Source of the DNA: Bradyrhizobium cytisi
GTDB lineage: Bacteria; Pseudomonadota; Alphaproteobacteria; Rhizobiales; Xanthobacteraceae
DNA: 64,000 nt
NCBI RefSeq assembly: GCF_008123515.1
Contig: NZ_VSSR01000041.1
Span: 1-64,000 of the forward strand
Direction: 5' to 3'
Shown: in pieces, positions 7,815 through 15,944 of the stretch
Layout: each line of letters begins with the position of its first letter
Numbering within the stretch: the first letter of the stretch is position 1
The notes under the pieces: model-generated
Seen by the model: only the letters and a program-made list of their open reading frames with translations
What the model was told of the DNA's origin: nothing
The model's database searches: none
Position numbers and translations under genes: made by a program

Positions 7815-8305
7815 GCGCACAGGATCTCTTCGATTGTGATGGTCGATGCTGGCACCTCTTCCGCCTCTTCTGCGCCATCAACCAACAGGACTGCGTGCCG
7901 TGAGCCTTGAGACGCGAGTCGATCGACCAGAAGACAGCCCGTGCGATCTTGGTGACGCACTCTGATCGTGAGTGATGTGCTCATTCGCTCGTTCCGATCG
8001 ACCGAAGAGTTGGCGGGCTTTTCCGCGATCGCCGTCACGCGGTCTTTCTCCATGGGTCGTAATTCCACTTGCGGTGCGACCTGGTTTCGTGCGGGTTGAG
8101 CTCCAGGCGGCCCTTCCCCATCAGGAGAACCGCGGCTTTCCGTCCGAATTTTGCGAGCCAATTGACGGGCGTTGGCGTCGGTGAAGCTCTCCTGTGCTGC
8201 ACATAAAGTCTCGATGGCGTTGGGCTGCTCACGCCAAGCCTGGTAGAGTTCATAGACAGCACCGATTGATGAGCCCGCAAGCTTCGACCGGAGGAACTCC
8301 GGCAT
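7811..8305 (-). CDS. hypothetical protein of the mobilisation cassette
   Basis: Encodes 164 residues. The N-terminus MPEFLRSKLAGSSIGAVYEL is followed by a helical region (ETLCAAQESFTDANARQLAR). A charged linker joins it to a C-terminal part with strand-like sequence (MSTSLTIRVRHQDRTGCLLV) ending STITIEEILCA. The stop overlaps the next ATG. It starts 13 bases after a 34-codon frame. No known family is recognised. Probably co-transcribed with the relaxase. Confidence 0.6.
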   Translation of the reverse strand: MPEFLRSKLAGSSIGAVYELYQAWREQPNAIETLCAAQESFTDANARQLARKIRTESRGSPDGEGPPGAQPARNQVAPQVELRPMEKDRVTAIAEKPANSSVDRNERMSTSLTIRVRHQDRTGCLLVDRLASQGSRHAVLLVDGAEEAEEVPASTITIEEILCA

Positions 8306-8318
8306 GCTCTGGACCGTC

Positions 8319-8423
8319 TCAGCTCTGCTGCGACTTCGGCTTCGCCTTCCTGACGGGCTGGGTATGGCTCCCGAACAGCGCCAGCAAAAATGCGACTTCT
8401 TCCTTCGAACCGACCTCGATCAT
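8319..8423 (-). CDS. 34-residue peptide, first frame of the mobilisation operon
   Basis: ATG at 8423 follows AAGGAG with six bases between, a strong site. The peptide is MIEVGSKEEVAFLLALFGSH, then TQPVRKAKPKSQQS: an amphipathic helix with a basic tail. Stop TGA at 8319-8321 is 13 bases before the ATG of the next gene. It may be a real small protein or a leader whose translation helps the downstream gene. Confidence 0.45.
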   Translation of the reverse strand: MIEVGSKEEVAFLLALFGSHTQPVRKAKPKSQQS

Positions 8424-8570
8424 GACTTTCTCCTTTTCGCTCCGTTGGTCGGGGCGAGCGGCGAAGGCGTTCAGGACGATCTGGTTTCAGGAGCGTTTCA
8501 AACCTGTTTCGTGCGCCGACGGCATGCGCAACGGAGCATCGGGCGGTTCGCGCCGGCGCCATGCGGATGC

Positions 8571-8831
8571 TCAGCCCTGCGGCTGCCACCCGATGATCGC
8601 ACCGGCGAGGCACAGCAGCGCGCCGAACGCGGTGCCGACCATCTGCATCCAGTACCGGATCGGCATGCTGTCGCGATCAAACACCTGCCGCGACCACCGC
8701 GACCAGTCCAGCCAGTCGTCACTGACGAACAGGATCTTTCGCTCGATATAGCCATACCAGGCCTTGCGGGCGCAGTAGATGCTGATCCCGATCGCAGCGA
8801 TGCGATAGAACAGATCGAGAGCGGGGTTCAT
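8571..8831 (-). CDS. small inner-membrane protein, unknown
   Basis: Encodes 86 residues from ATG at 8831 (MNPALDLFYRIAAIGISIYC). There is a hydrophobic N-terminal helix (about residues 5-20), a charged middle (RKILFVSDDWLDWSRWSRQV) and a second membrane helix at the C-terminus (WMQMVGTAFGALLCLAGAII). The topology is two membrane segments with the charged loop between. An upstream ATG at 8894 would add 21 Pro-rich residues without improving the match to this topology. Conserved-looking but of unknown function. Confidence 0.65.
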   Translation of the reverse strand: MNPALDLFYRIAAIGISIYCARKAWYGYIERKILFVSDDWLDWSRWSRQVFDRDSMPIRYWMQMVGTAFGALLCLAGAIIGWQPQG

Positions 8832-9075
8832 GCCAACATCCGTTTTCGGGGCGGGCGTTGTGATGACCGGGCCGTATGTCCTCTCGGCCGGCAAGGTCGC
8901 AACAGCTTTGCCTGTCTTGGTGTCGCCGGAGAGGATGCAGGTTCAATCGCGGTCGCGATCGGGATATATTTTGCCCAACGGGTCAAACTTTAATCGAATG
9001 CAACGTAGCGGATTCGGCGGAATGCAATCTGTCCGCGCCATGCTGGCACACACGCGTTCCAAGGAGAGATGCGCG

Positions 9076-9261
9076 ATGTACTACGTCGCCGCCGCATTGC
9101 TGGGACTGTCAGGACTGTTCTATTCCGCGAGCCATCACGAGCTCGGCCAGTTCGGCTCGAACGTGTGCAGCTACGGCAGCACCTTCTGCGAGAATCCGGT
9201 GGTCGTCTTCACCGGCGCTGCGCTCGCCGCCGCCTGGGGCATGTTCGTCAGCATCAAATAA
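9076..9261 (+). CDS. small membrane protein, unknown
   Basis: Encodes 61 residues with AAGGAG nine bases before the ATG. Two hydrophobic segments (MYYVAAALLGLSGLFYSAS at the start and VVVFTGAALAAAWGMFVSI at the end) flank a loop containing two cysteines (NVCSYGSTFCENP). It probably sits in the inner membrane with the Cys pair in the periplasm, where the cysteines could form a disulfide. Function unknown. Confidence 0.65.
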   Translation: MYYVAAALLGLSGLFYSASHHELGQFGSNVCSYGSTFCENPVVVFTGAALAAAWGMFVSIK

Positions 9262-9542
9262 AACGAAAGCCCGGCGCCGACAGGAGGCTGGCTTGATGAT
9301 CGAACGTGCCGCCTGACCGACGCGCCTAGCGGGCCGGCCACGTCGTCGGCTCCTTGCGGACGGCGGCGGCAGCGGCCGCATAGTACCACGCTCCAACACC
9401 ACGCGTCGGCCGGGGAACTTTCCGACTGTGATGGCGCTTAAGCCTTGGATTCGTAATTTCCGGAAGGTGAGCCCTGTCGAACCGATCGCCACATCGCCCC
9501 ACTAGGCACGGCCGCGCCGATGCGCCGACGAAGTCCGCTCCG

Positions 9543-10793
9543 ATGCTGCTGCGCCGGCTCGGTCCCGGCCTGATCACCGGCGCGGCCGACGACGATCCGT
9601 CGGGCATCGCCACCTATTCGCAGGCCGGCGCGCAATTCGGCTACGGGCTGCTGTGGACAGTCTTTCTCACCACCCCGTTCATGATCGCCATTCAGCTCGT
9701 CAGCGCGCAGATCGGTCGCGTCACCGGCAAGGGTCTTGCGGCCAACGTGATGCAGCTCGCGCCGCGCTGGATGGTGATGGGGCTCGTGGCGCTGCTCGTC
9801 GTCGCCAACACCTTCAACATCGCCGCCGACATCGCGGCGATGGCGGAGGCGCTCTCACTGGTCATCGGCGGACTCAACCACGAGCACGCGCTGATCTTCG
9901 CGGCCGGATCGACCCTGCTCCAGGTGTTCGTGCCCTATCGACGCTACTCGCCGGTGCTGAAATTTTTGACGCTGACGTTGTTCGCCTATGTCGCTACCGC
10001 CTTCACCGTCAAGATCCCGTGGAGCACGGCGCTGCTTGCCACGGTGTGGCCGAAGGCGACCGTCAACGCCGATTATTTCATGATGGTGGTCGCGGTCCTC
10101 GGCACCACCATCAGCCCCTATCTCTTCTTCTGGCAAGCCTCCCAGGAGGTCGAGGAGATGAACCAGGGCAAGCGCGACCGGCCGCTACGCGAGGAGACGC
10201 AGCGCGGCGGCGATCCCGAGATCGCGCGCATCAAGGCCGACACCACGCTTGGCATGCTGCTATCGAACGGCATCGCCTTCTTCATCATCCTGACCACGGC
10301 CTCGGTGTTGAACGCCAACGGCGTCACCAACATCAATTCGGCGACGGAGGCGGCCGAGGCGCTGCGGCCGCTCGCCGGCGACTTCACCTTTGCGCTGTTC
10401 GCACTCGGCATCATCGGCACGGGCCTGTTGGCGATCCCGGTGCTGGCGGGCTCGGCGGCTTATGGCGTTGCGGAAATTTTCGGCTGGCGTGCAACGCTAG
10501 AGGCAAAGCCGGAGAAGGCGGTCGGCTTCTACACCATCATCGCAGCCGCGACCGTGATCGGCTTCGGTCTCGGCTTCACCGGCATCAGCGCGATCCACAT
10601 GCTGGTGTGGAGCGCCGTGCTCAACGGCATCGTCGCCGTTCCCATCATGGCGATGATGATGTTGATCGTCTCGAACGAGAAGATCATGGGGCGCTTCAAG
10701 GCCCGGTCATGGCTCGTCATGCTGGGCTGGCTCGGCACCGCGCTGATGGCGCTGGCCGTCCTCGCTCTGCTCGGCTCGTCCGCGATCGGCTAG
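9543..10793 (+). CDS. NRAMP-family metal-ion transporter, divergent
   Basis: Encodes 416 residues with about eleven membrane segments. The first segment has GAADDDPSGIATYSQAGAQF (residues 13-32), which corresponds to the DPGN unwound metal site of NRAMP TM1 but reads DPSG. The TM6 region reads LGTTISPYLFFWQASQEVEE (about 186-205), where classical family members have a Met-Pro-His motif; the metal-binding Met is missing. This subgroup is widespread in proteobacteria, and its substrate may not be Mn2+/Fe2+. A stop at 9468 leaves ATG 9543 as the first start codon in frame. It marks the beginning of dense, well-preserved coding sequence after the island. Confidence 0.85.
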   Translation: MLLRRLGPGLITGAADDDPSGIATYSQAGAQFGYGLLWTVFLTTPFMIAIQLVSAQIGRVTGKGLAANVMQLAPRWMVMGLVALLVVANTFNIAADIAAMAEALSLVIGGLNHEHALIFAAGSTLLQVFVPYRRYSPVLKFLTLTLFAYVATAFTVKIPWSTALLATVWPKATVNADYFMMVVAVLGTTISPYLFFWQASQEVEEMNQGKRDRPLREETQRGGDPEIARIKADTTLGMLLSNGIAFFIILTTASVLNANGVTNINSATEAAEALRPLAGDFTFALFALGIIGTGLLAIPVLAGSAAYGVAEIFGWRATLEAKPEKAVGFYTIIAAATVIGFGLGFTGISAIHMLVWSAVLNGIVAVPIMAMMMLIVSNEKIMGRFKARSWLVMLGWLGTALMALAVLALLGSSAIG

Positions 10794-10920
10794 AGCGGCG
10801 CCTGGCCAAGTGCTTGCGGGCTTCACGGCAGGCCGTCGTTAGCCTAACAATTGTGGCTGGGCTCGGACTTACGACCCGGACACAAAACCAATAACACCCG
10901 GCGGGGCGACAGGGAGCGAC

Positions 10921-12135
10921 ATGACAACATCATCAAAAGCAACAGGTCTCGAGATCCTCGCCTGCGACGCCGGCTGGAGAAACTACCACTTCGTCAAGGT
11001 GACGACGGAAGACGGCATCGTCGGCTGGAGCGAATTCGACGAGGGCTTCGGCTCGCCCGGCGTCGGCGCCGCGATCCAGCGCCTCTCCGCTCGCGTCATC
11101 GGCCGGAACGTCTTCCAGCACGAGCGCATCCATGCCGAGCTGTTCGCCGCCACACGTCCCGCCGCCGGCGGCGTTGTTGCGCAGGCACTCGGCGCGATCG
11201 AGAATGCGTTGCTCGATGCCAAGGCGAAATGCTTGGGCGTGCCCTGCTACGAACTCCTCGGCGGCAAGATCCGCGACCGTGTCCGGGTCTACTGGTCGCA
11301 TTGCGCGACATGGCGGATCAATCATCCGTCCTGGTACAAGCCGCCGATCGAAAATCTCGACGGCGTCAAGGCGATGGGCCGCGAGGTGCGCGAGAAGGAC
11401 TTCACCGCGCTCAAGACCAACATCTTTTCCTATGACGACGGCAAACCGACTGGCTGGCGGCCCGGCTTCGGCTCGCCCTTTGCGCCCGAGATCAATGTCG
11501 ACCGCAAGATCCTGCGCGACCTGCGCATGCATCTGGAAGCGATCCGCGACGGCGCTGGTCCCGACGTCGATATACTGCTCGACTGCAACTTCAACGCCAA
11601 GACCGAAGGCTACTTGAAGATCCTGCGCACGATTGCCGATCTCGACATGTTCTGGATCGAGATTGACAGCTTCAACCCGCAAGCCCTCGGCTATATCCGC
11701 AGGCAGAGCCCGCATCCGATCTCGTCCTGCGAGACGCTACTCGGCCTGCGCGAATTCCTGCCCTATTTCCACGAGCAGGCGATGGACGTGGCGATCATCG
11801 ACACACCCTGGAATGGCGTGTGGCAATCGATGAAGATCGCTTCAGCTGCGGAAGTCTTCGAGGTCAACGTCGCGCCGCATAATTTCTACGGCCATCTCTG
11901 CTCGATGATGAACGCTCATTTCTGCGCGGCGGTACCGAACCTGCGCATCATGGAGATCGACATCGATCGTCTCGCCTGGGACCGCGAGCTGTTCACGCAC
12001 GAGCCGGAAATCCAGAATGGCCATCTGATCATTCCGGACCGTCCGGGCTGGGGCACCGAGCCGAACGAGGAGGCCCTTCGCGCCCATCCACCGAAGACCA
12101 CAGGCGGGCTCCTCAATTACGGCCGCAAAAGCTGA
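10921..12135 (+). CDS. mandelate racemase/muconate lactonizing enzyme family protein
   Basis: Encodes 404 residues of the enolase superfamily. These enzymes abstract a proton next to a carboxylate and use Mg2+. The pattern is complete: Lys165 (TALKTN) as a possible base, metal ligands D221 (LLDCNFN), E247 (WIEIDSF) and E271 (SSCETLLG), and the Asp294/His320 dyad (IIDTPWNG; NVAPHNFYGHL). It could be a sugar-acid dehydratase or a racemase; substrate cannot be read from sequence. GGGAG stands before the ATG at 10921. It ends 3 bases before a convergent gene. Confidence 0.85.
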   Translation: MTTSSKATGLEILACDAGWRNYHFVKVTTEDGIVGWSEFDEGFGSPGVGAAIQRLSARVIGRNVFQHERIHAELFAATRPAAGGVVAQALGAIENALLDAKAKCLGVPCYELLGGKIRDRVRVYWSHCATWRINHPSWYKPPIENLDGVKAMGREVREKDFTALKTNIFSYDDGKPTGWRPGFGSPFAPEINVDRKILRDLRMHLEAIRDGAGPDVDILLDCNFNAKTEGYLKILRTIADLDMFWIEIDSFNPQALGYIRRQSPHPISSCETLLGLREFLPYFHEQAMDVAIIDTPWNGVWQSMKIASAAEVFEVNVAPHNFYGHLCSMMNAHFCAAVPNLRIMEIDIDRLAWDRELFTHEPEIQNGHLIIPDRPGWGTEPNEEALRAHPPKTTGGLLNYGRKS

Positions 12136-12138
12136 GAG

Positions 12139-12438
12139 TTACGGCGTCACCGGATTGATGATCGGGGACGTCTTCGGACCCGGCCGCTCCGGCTCAACCG
12201 GCGATTTTGGTTCGGTCGGAAGCACCTTGGCGCCCGCCGCGCGGGCGGCTTCGCCCGTGGTCGCATACATTGCAACGTGAGCCGGCTGGGTCTTGGCACG
12301 ATTCCACGGCCCGTGATCGACGAGTAACATCGCAGCAATCGTCACGCCGGCCACAATCAGAGCGATGACGCCGGGATGGCGAAGCGCTGAGGACATGGAG
12401 TTTGCGAAGCGGCCGGTTGTCATCGAAAAATCCATCAT
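12139..12438 (-). CDS. hypothetical single-pass membrane protein
   Basis: Encodes 99 residues. A membrane helix (PGVIALIVAGVTIAAMLLVD, about residues 22-41) is followed by a periplasmic-type Pro/Lys/Glu-rich tail (TEPKSPVEPERPGPKTSPI). AGGA lies a few bases before the ATG pair at 12438/12435. No family is recognised. It is convergent with the enolase-superfamily gene and in the same direction as the cytochrome gene upstream. Confidence 0.55.
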   Translation of the reverse strand: MMDFSMTTGRFANSMSSALRHPGVIALIVAGVTIAAMLLVDHGPWNRAKTQPAHVAMYATTGEAARAAGAKVLPTEPKSPVEPERPGPKTSPIINPVTP

Positions 12439-12537
12439 TTTTCCTGTCGCAGGTTAATTCAAATGCGGCCCGCGAGTTCCGCACCTCACTCAAGCAAGTT
12501 CCGAGCCAAGGCCCGGAACTTCACCATTCCGCTTCGT

Positions 12538-13077
12538 TCATTTCACGTCGGGGCGCGCGTCACCGACGAACTTGTCACGGTTCGGCATTTTGATCGCCGC
12601 GAGCGATTTGGCATCGACCGTCGCATCCGCTCCGACCAATCCATTCAAGTTCAGGATGTAAGCTGACACCGCGTACACGTCTTCATTGCTCAGCGACTGC
12701 GGCGCGTTCTGCGGCATGGCGCGACGGATGTAGTCGAACAACGTCGGCGCATAAGGCCAGTAGCTTCCAACTGTGCGGATCGGCTTGGCCGTCCCGATCG
12801 TGCCCTGCCCGCCGACAAGGCGATCACCTAATCCGCCCTCGCCGTTGTCGCCATGACATGACGCACATTGCTGGGCGAACACCTCGCGTCCATGACTGAC
12901 CGACCCGCTTCCCTTCGGCAGATTGCTGCCATCGTGCCCGACATCGATATTCCAGCCCGCGATCTCGGCCGCCGTCGCGGGCCGTCCGATGCCATAAGGA
13001 CTCTGCGCCCGCGCGGTGCTCGCTGAAGTGCAGAGCAGGATCGCGAGGACTACGCCGCAGATCTCACGCCAGCGCAT
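12538..13077 (-). CDS. monohaem cytochrome c, SoxD-like partner of the sulfite dehydrogenase
   Basis: Encodes 179 residues with a signal peptide (MRWREICGVVLAILLCTSAS, cleavage near 24) and one haem-binding site C71-A-S-C74-H75. Met121 (RRAMPQNAPQ) is the likely sixth haem ligand. The sequence after the haem (VGSYWPYAPTLFDYIRRA, EDVYAVSAYILNLNGLVGAD) resembles the N-terminal cytochrome domain of SoxD. It should take electrons from the molybdenum protein encoded just upstream and pass them to the respiratory chain. The start at 13077 overlaps the end of that gene by 14 bases. SoxD proteins usually have two haem domains; only one is present. Confidence 0.85.
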   Translation of the reverse strand: MRWREICGVVLAILLCTSASTARAQSPYGIGRPATAAEIAGWNIDVGHDGSNLPKGSGSVSHGREVFAQQCASCHGDNGEGGLGDRLVGGQGTIGTAKPIRTVGSYWPYAPTLFDYIRRAMPQNAPQSLSNEDVYAVSAYILNLNGLVGADATVDAKSLAAIKMPNRDKFVGDARPDVK

Positions 13078-14335
13078 TGGTGACCTCCCCGTCGGCGGCG
13101 ACGCGCCAAGGCCAGATCGCGTTGTTATGGTAGAAATAATTCTCGCCTCGTACCGCGAGCAGCTCGGCGAGCGTCGGCTGCACATACCCTGTTTCGTCGA
13201 TCGCGCGGCTCTGGATCACGGCGGGCTTGCCGTCCCATTGCCAGGGGAGGCGGAAGCGCGTGAGGGCACGGGTCAGCACCGGCTCCTGCAATTGTGCAAC
13301 CTGCCAGCTCTTGCCATCATCGATGGACACCTCGACCCGCTTGATCTTGCCATGGCCACTCCAGGCGATGCCGGTGATTTCGTGGAAGCCAGGCGCGCTG
13401 AGGCGCTGGCCACCCGATGGACGCGTGATAATCGACTTCGCTTCCATGTAGAAGGAAAACTCGCGTGCCGTACCGTCCGGCAGGAGGTCAGTGTATTTCG
13501 AGGTCTCTTCGCGCGAATAGGCGGGCTCCGCAGCCACGTGCAGGCGTCGCAGCCACTTCACGTTCATATTGCCTTCGAACCCCGGCAGGAGCAGCCGCAA
13601 CGGATAACCCTGCTGCGGACGAAGCCGTTCGCCGTTCTGGCTATAGACCAGCATGGCATCCTCGAGGCATTTCTCGACGGGGATGCTTCGGGTCAGCGCT
13701 GCCGCGTCGGCGCCTTCGGCGATGATCCATTTGGCTTCCGGCTTCAGCCCGGCCTCCTGAAGCACCAGCTTGAGGCTGACGCCGGTCCATTCGGCGCAGC
13801 TCAGCAGGCCGACCAGGTCCGACGCAGTCTTGCCATAGGGCTTGGTGTAACCGGGATTACCGGAACATTCGAGAAAGTGGATGCGCGACTCCGAAGGGAA
13901 GCATCGCAGATCGTCCATGGTGAAGATCAGAGGCCGTTCGACAAGGCCATGAAGCATCAGCCGGTGTTGCGCCGGGTCGATCGTCGGAACGCCGCCGTGA
14001 TGCCGCTCGTAGAACAGGCCATTCGGCGTGATGATGCCGTCGAGCTCCTGCAATGGTGTCCGGCCGGACGCGGAGATGTATTGTTTGAGGTTCTTCGAGA
14101 TGTTCTTGACGACGCCCTTCTCGAACGGCGACGGCGCGCCGTAAGGCTGGCTTCCCATCGGATCGCCCGGCGCTTTCATCCAATCCGGAATGTTGGGCGG
14201 AAGATTTTCGGTCTCCGCGGCGGCTGAGGCACCGGCTGATAGGACAACGCCACCGGCCACGGCGCCGCTCCCTTTCAGGAAGCGACGACGCGTTGTCGTT
14301 GCGGATTTGTCGGGGGTGTCGATCGTGCTGCTCAT
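13064..14335 (-). CDS. soxC: SoxC-like sulfite/sulfane dehydrogenase molybdenum subunit
   Basis: Encodes 423 residues of the sulfite oxidase family. A Tat signal (TTTRRRFLKGSGAVAGG, residues 13-29) shows export as a folded molybdoprotein. The molybdenum-binding cysteine is C157 in HFLECSGN. The N-terminal region PPNIPDWMKAPGDPMG followed by PSPFEK is typical of SoxC, and the C-terminal dimerisation domain is complete. It oxidises sulfite or protein-bound sulfane sulfur, with the monohaem cytochrome encoded downstream as electron acceptor. No soxXYZAB genes are nearby, so it may act as a free sulfite dehydrogenase rather than in the full Sox complex. Confidence 0.85.
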   Translation of the reverse strand: MSSTIDTPDKSATTTRRRFLKGSGAVAGGVVLSAGASAAAETENLPPNIPDWMKAPGDPMGSQPYGAPSPFEKGVVKNISKNLKQYISASGRTPLQELDGIITPNGLFYERHHGGVPTIDPAQHRLMLHGLVERPLIFTMDDLRCFPSESRIHFLECSGNPGYTKPYGKTASDLVGLLSCAEWTGVSLKLVLQEAGLKPEAKWIIAEGADAAALTRSIPVEKCLEDAMLVYSQNGERLRPQQGYPLRLLLPGFEGNMNVKWLRRLHVAAEPAYSREETSKYTDLLPDGTAREFSFYMEAKSIITRPSGGQRLSAPGFHEITGIAWSGHGKIKRVEVSIDDGKSWQVAQLQEPVLTRALTRFRLPWQWDGKPAVIQSRAIDETGYVQPTLAELLAVRGENYFYHNNAIWPWRVAADGEVTNALA

Positions 14336-14495
14336 AGCGGACCCTCGGATGAAGCTCGGCCCGCATGAAACCTTCCGCGAAGCACATTTGCAATCCGCGT
14401 GCGTTTCAAACGCAGCCGATTTCGATCAGGATTGACCTAAATCCGCCGGCAGCGGCAGCAGTTCCATGCTTTGCGATGCACAAATGGCTCGCGTG

Positions 14496-15473
14496 TCACT
14501 CACCCGGCGCGATTGCATTGCTGGGTGTCGGCCGATCTGTGATCTGCTGGCCGAACAGGCTGCCGATCAGTTCGACCGCGGTGCGTGCAGTGCGGCCGCG
14601 CTCGTCTAGAAACGGATTCAGCTCGACAATGTCGACCGATCCCACCACGCCGGAATCGTGCAGCAACTCCATGATCAAATGTGCCTCGCGATAGGTCGCT
14701 CCTCCTGGGACCGTGGTGCCGACACCCGGCGCTACGCAAGGATCAAGAAAATCGACATCGAAGCTGACATGCAGCACGCCGTTGCTCGCCTTGACACGTT
14801 CGATGACGCGCCGGATCAGCACCGCGACGCCGAACTCGTCGATCTGGCGCATGTCGACAACTCTGATCCGGCGTGCGCGCATCAGCTCCTTTTCGAGCTT
14901 GTCGATTGAACGCGCACCGAACAGGTCGAGCCTATCAGGATCAATCGAGGCGCGCGGATCATTACCCAGGAGGCCATCAAGGCCAGCCTCGCCGCACAAG
15001 AATGCCGCCGACATGCCATGCATATTGGCTGTGATCGTCGTCTCCGGCGTATTGTAGTCGGCATGGGCGTCGAGCCAGAGCACGAACAGCTCGCGTCCGC
15101 GCTCCTGCCAGTGCCGCGCCATCGCATTGACCGAACCCATCGACAGCGTGTGATCGCCCCCGAGGAAGATCGGCAGGGCACCGGTTTGCGCGATCTCATA
15201 GCCGTGGCGGCTGAGCATGCGCGTCCAGCGCTGGATTTCGCGGTAATGATTGGCCTTCTCCGGCGGCCTGTCGGCGAGATCCCTGACCTCGGCCACAGAG
15301 AGATCGCCGTAGTCGACGACTTCGAAATCCAGGCTTTCAAGCAGCATTGCAAGGCCGGCGGTCCGCAGCGCCGCGGGGCCCATCAAGGTGCCGCGCTGGG
15401 AAGCGCCCATATCGATGGGCGCGCCCAGCAACGCGATGCGCCGGGCTCGATCCTCGATGGTTCGATCGGTCAC
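14496..15473 (-). CDS. rocF: arginase
   Basis: Encodes 325 residues. Arginase hydrolyses L-arginine to ornithine and urea with a di-manganese centre. All metal motifs are visible: GGDHT (105-109), DAHADYNTPETT (135-146), and SFDVDFLDPCVAPGVGT in the C-terminal third. ELNPFLDERGRTA is also present. Length matches the family. It is transcribed from a short intergenic region divergent from a small gene at 15667. Urea formed would feed urease, which is not in the window. Confidence 0.92.
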   Translation of the reverse strand: MTDRTIEDRARRIALLGAPIDMGASQRGTLMGPAALRTAGLAMLLESLDFEVVDYGDLSVAEVRDLADRPPEKANHYREIQRWTRMLSRHGYEIAQTGALPIFLGGDHTLSMGSVNAMARHWQERGRELFVLWLDAHADYNTPETTITANMHGMSAAFLCGEAGLDGLLGNDPRASIDPDRLDLFGARSIDKLEKELMRARRIRVVDMRQIDEFGVAVLIRRVIERVKASNGVLHVSFDVDFLDPCVAPGVGTTVPGGATYREAHLIMELLHDSGVVGSVDIVELNPFLDERGRTARTAVELIGSLFGQQITDRPTPSNAIAPGE

Positions 15474-15666
15474 GGCAATCTCCTGAGGTCAGCAAGGCTG
15501 CACCAGCGTAACAGAGATTCGCATCCGTCGTTTCACGGGGGGCCGGAACTAAATCCCGGACGCCGCATTTTCTTTGGCAAGGCCGGTACCCGCCGTTCAA
15601 AACGGCGCCTGTCGCGGATAGCCAAGGCGCCGGCCTCAATTTCTTCGTCAGGTCTGGAGGTCGCGC

Positions 15667-15927
15667 TTGAGCACGGACATACCGCAGCCCCATCCCCAGC
15701 CGGGCATGGCCGAGCGCGCCATCGATGCGGCGACCGACGTGTCCCACACCATCGGCGAGGTCGCAGGCGGCTTGCGTGCCGCCGTCGATCGCCTCACCTA
15801 CGCGATCGATGAAGCGCGAAAACCCGGACGGCCGCTCTCGACAGTGGCGGCGATCACGCGCGAAGCGCCCTTGGCCAGCCTGTTCGTCGCCTTCCTCTTT
15901 GGCGTAGCGGTTGGGCGCCGGCGCTAG
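15667..15927 (+). CDS. small membrane-anchored protein, DUF883-like
   Basis: Encodes 86 residues starting at TTG, chosen because GGAGG lies six bases upstream and there is no better start. The body is an amphipathic helix (HTIGEVAGGLRAAVDRLTYA) and the C-terminus is one membrane anchor (PLASLFVAFLFGVAVGRRR) with a glycine motif and terminal arginines. The layout resembles the ElaB/YqjD-type (DUF883) proteins that tether ribosomes to the inner membrane, but similarity is only in general design. Confidence 0.65.
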   Translation: MSTDIPQPHPQPGMAERAIDAATDVSHTIGEVAGGLRAAVDRLTYAIDEARKPGRPLSTVAAITREAPLASLFVAFLFGVAVGRRR

Positions 15928-15944
15928 CACCAGAACAGGCGCGC

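Noticed and set aside
9653..10894. Long plus-strand open frame overlapping the NRAMP gene
   Set aside because: It is out of frame with the transporter, has Arg/His-rich unnatural composition and no domain; a high-GC shadow.
13016..14227. About 400-codon plus-strand frame antisense to soxC
   Set aside because: Mirror of the soxC coding bias; no start signal or domain.
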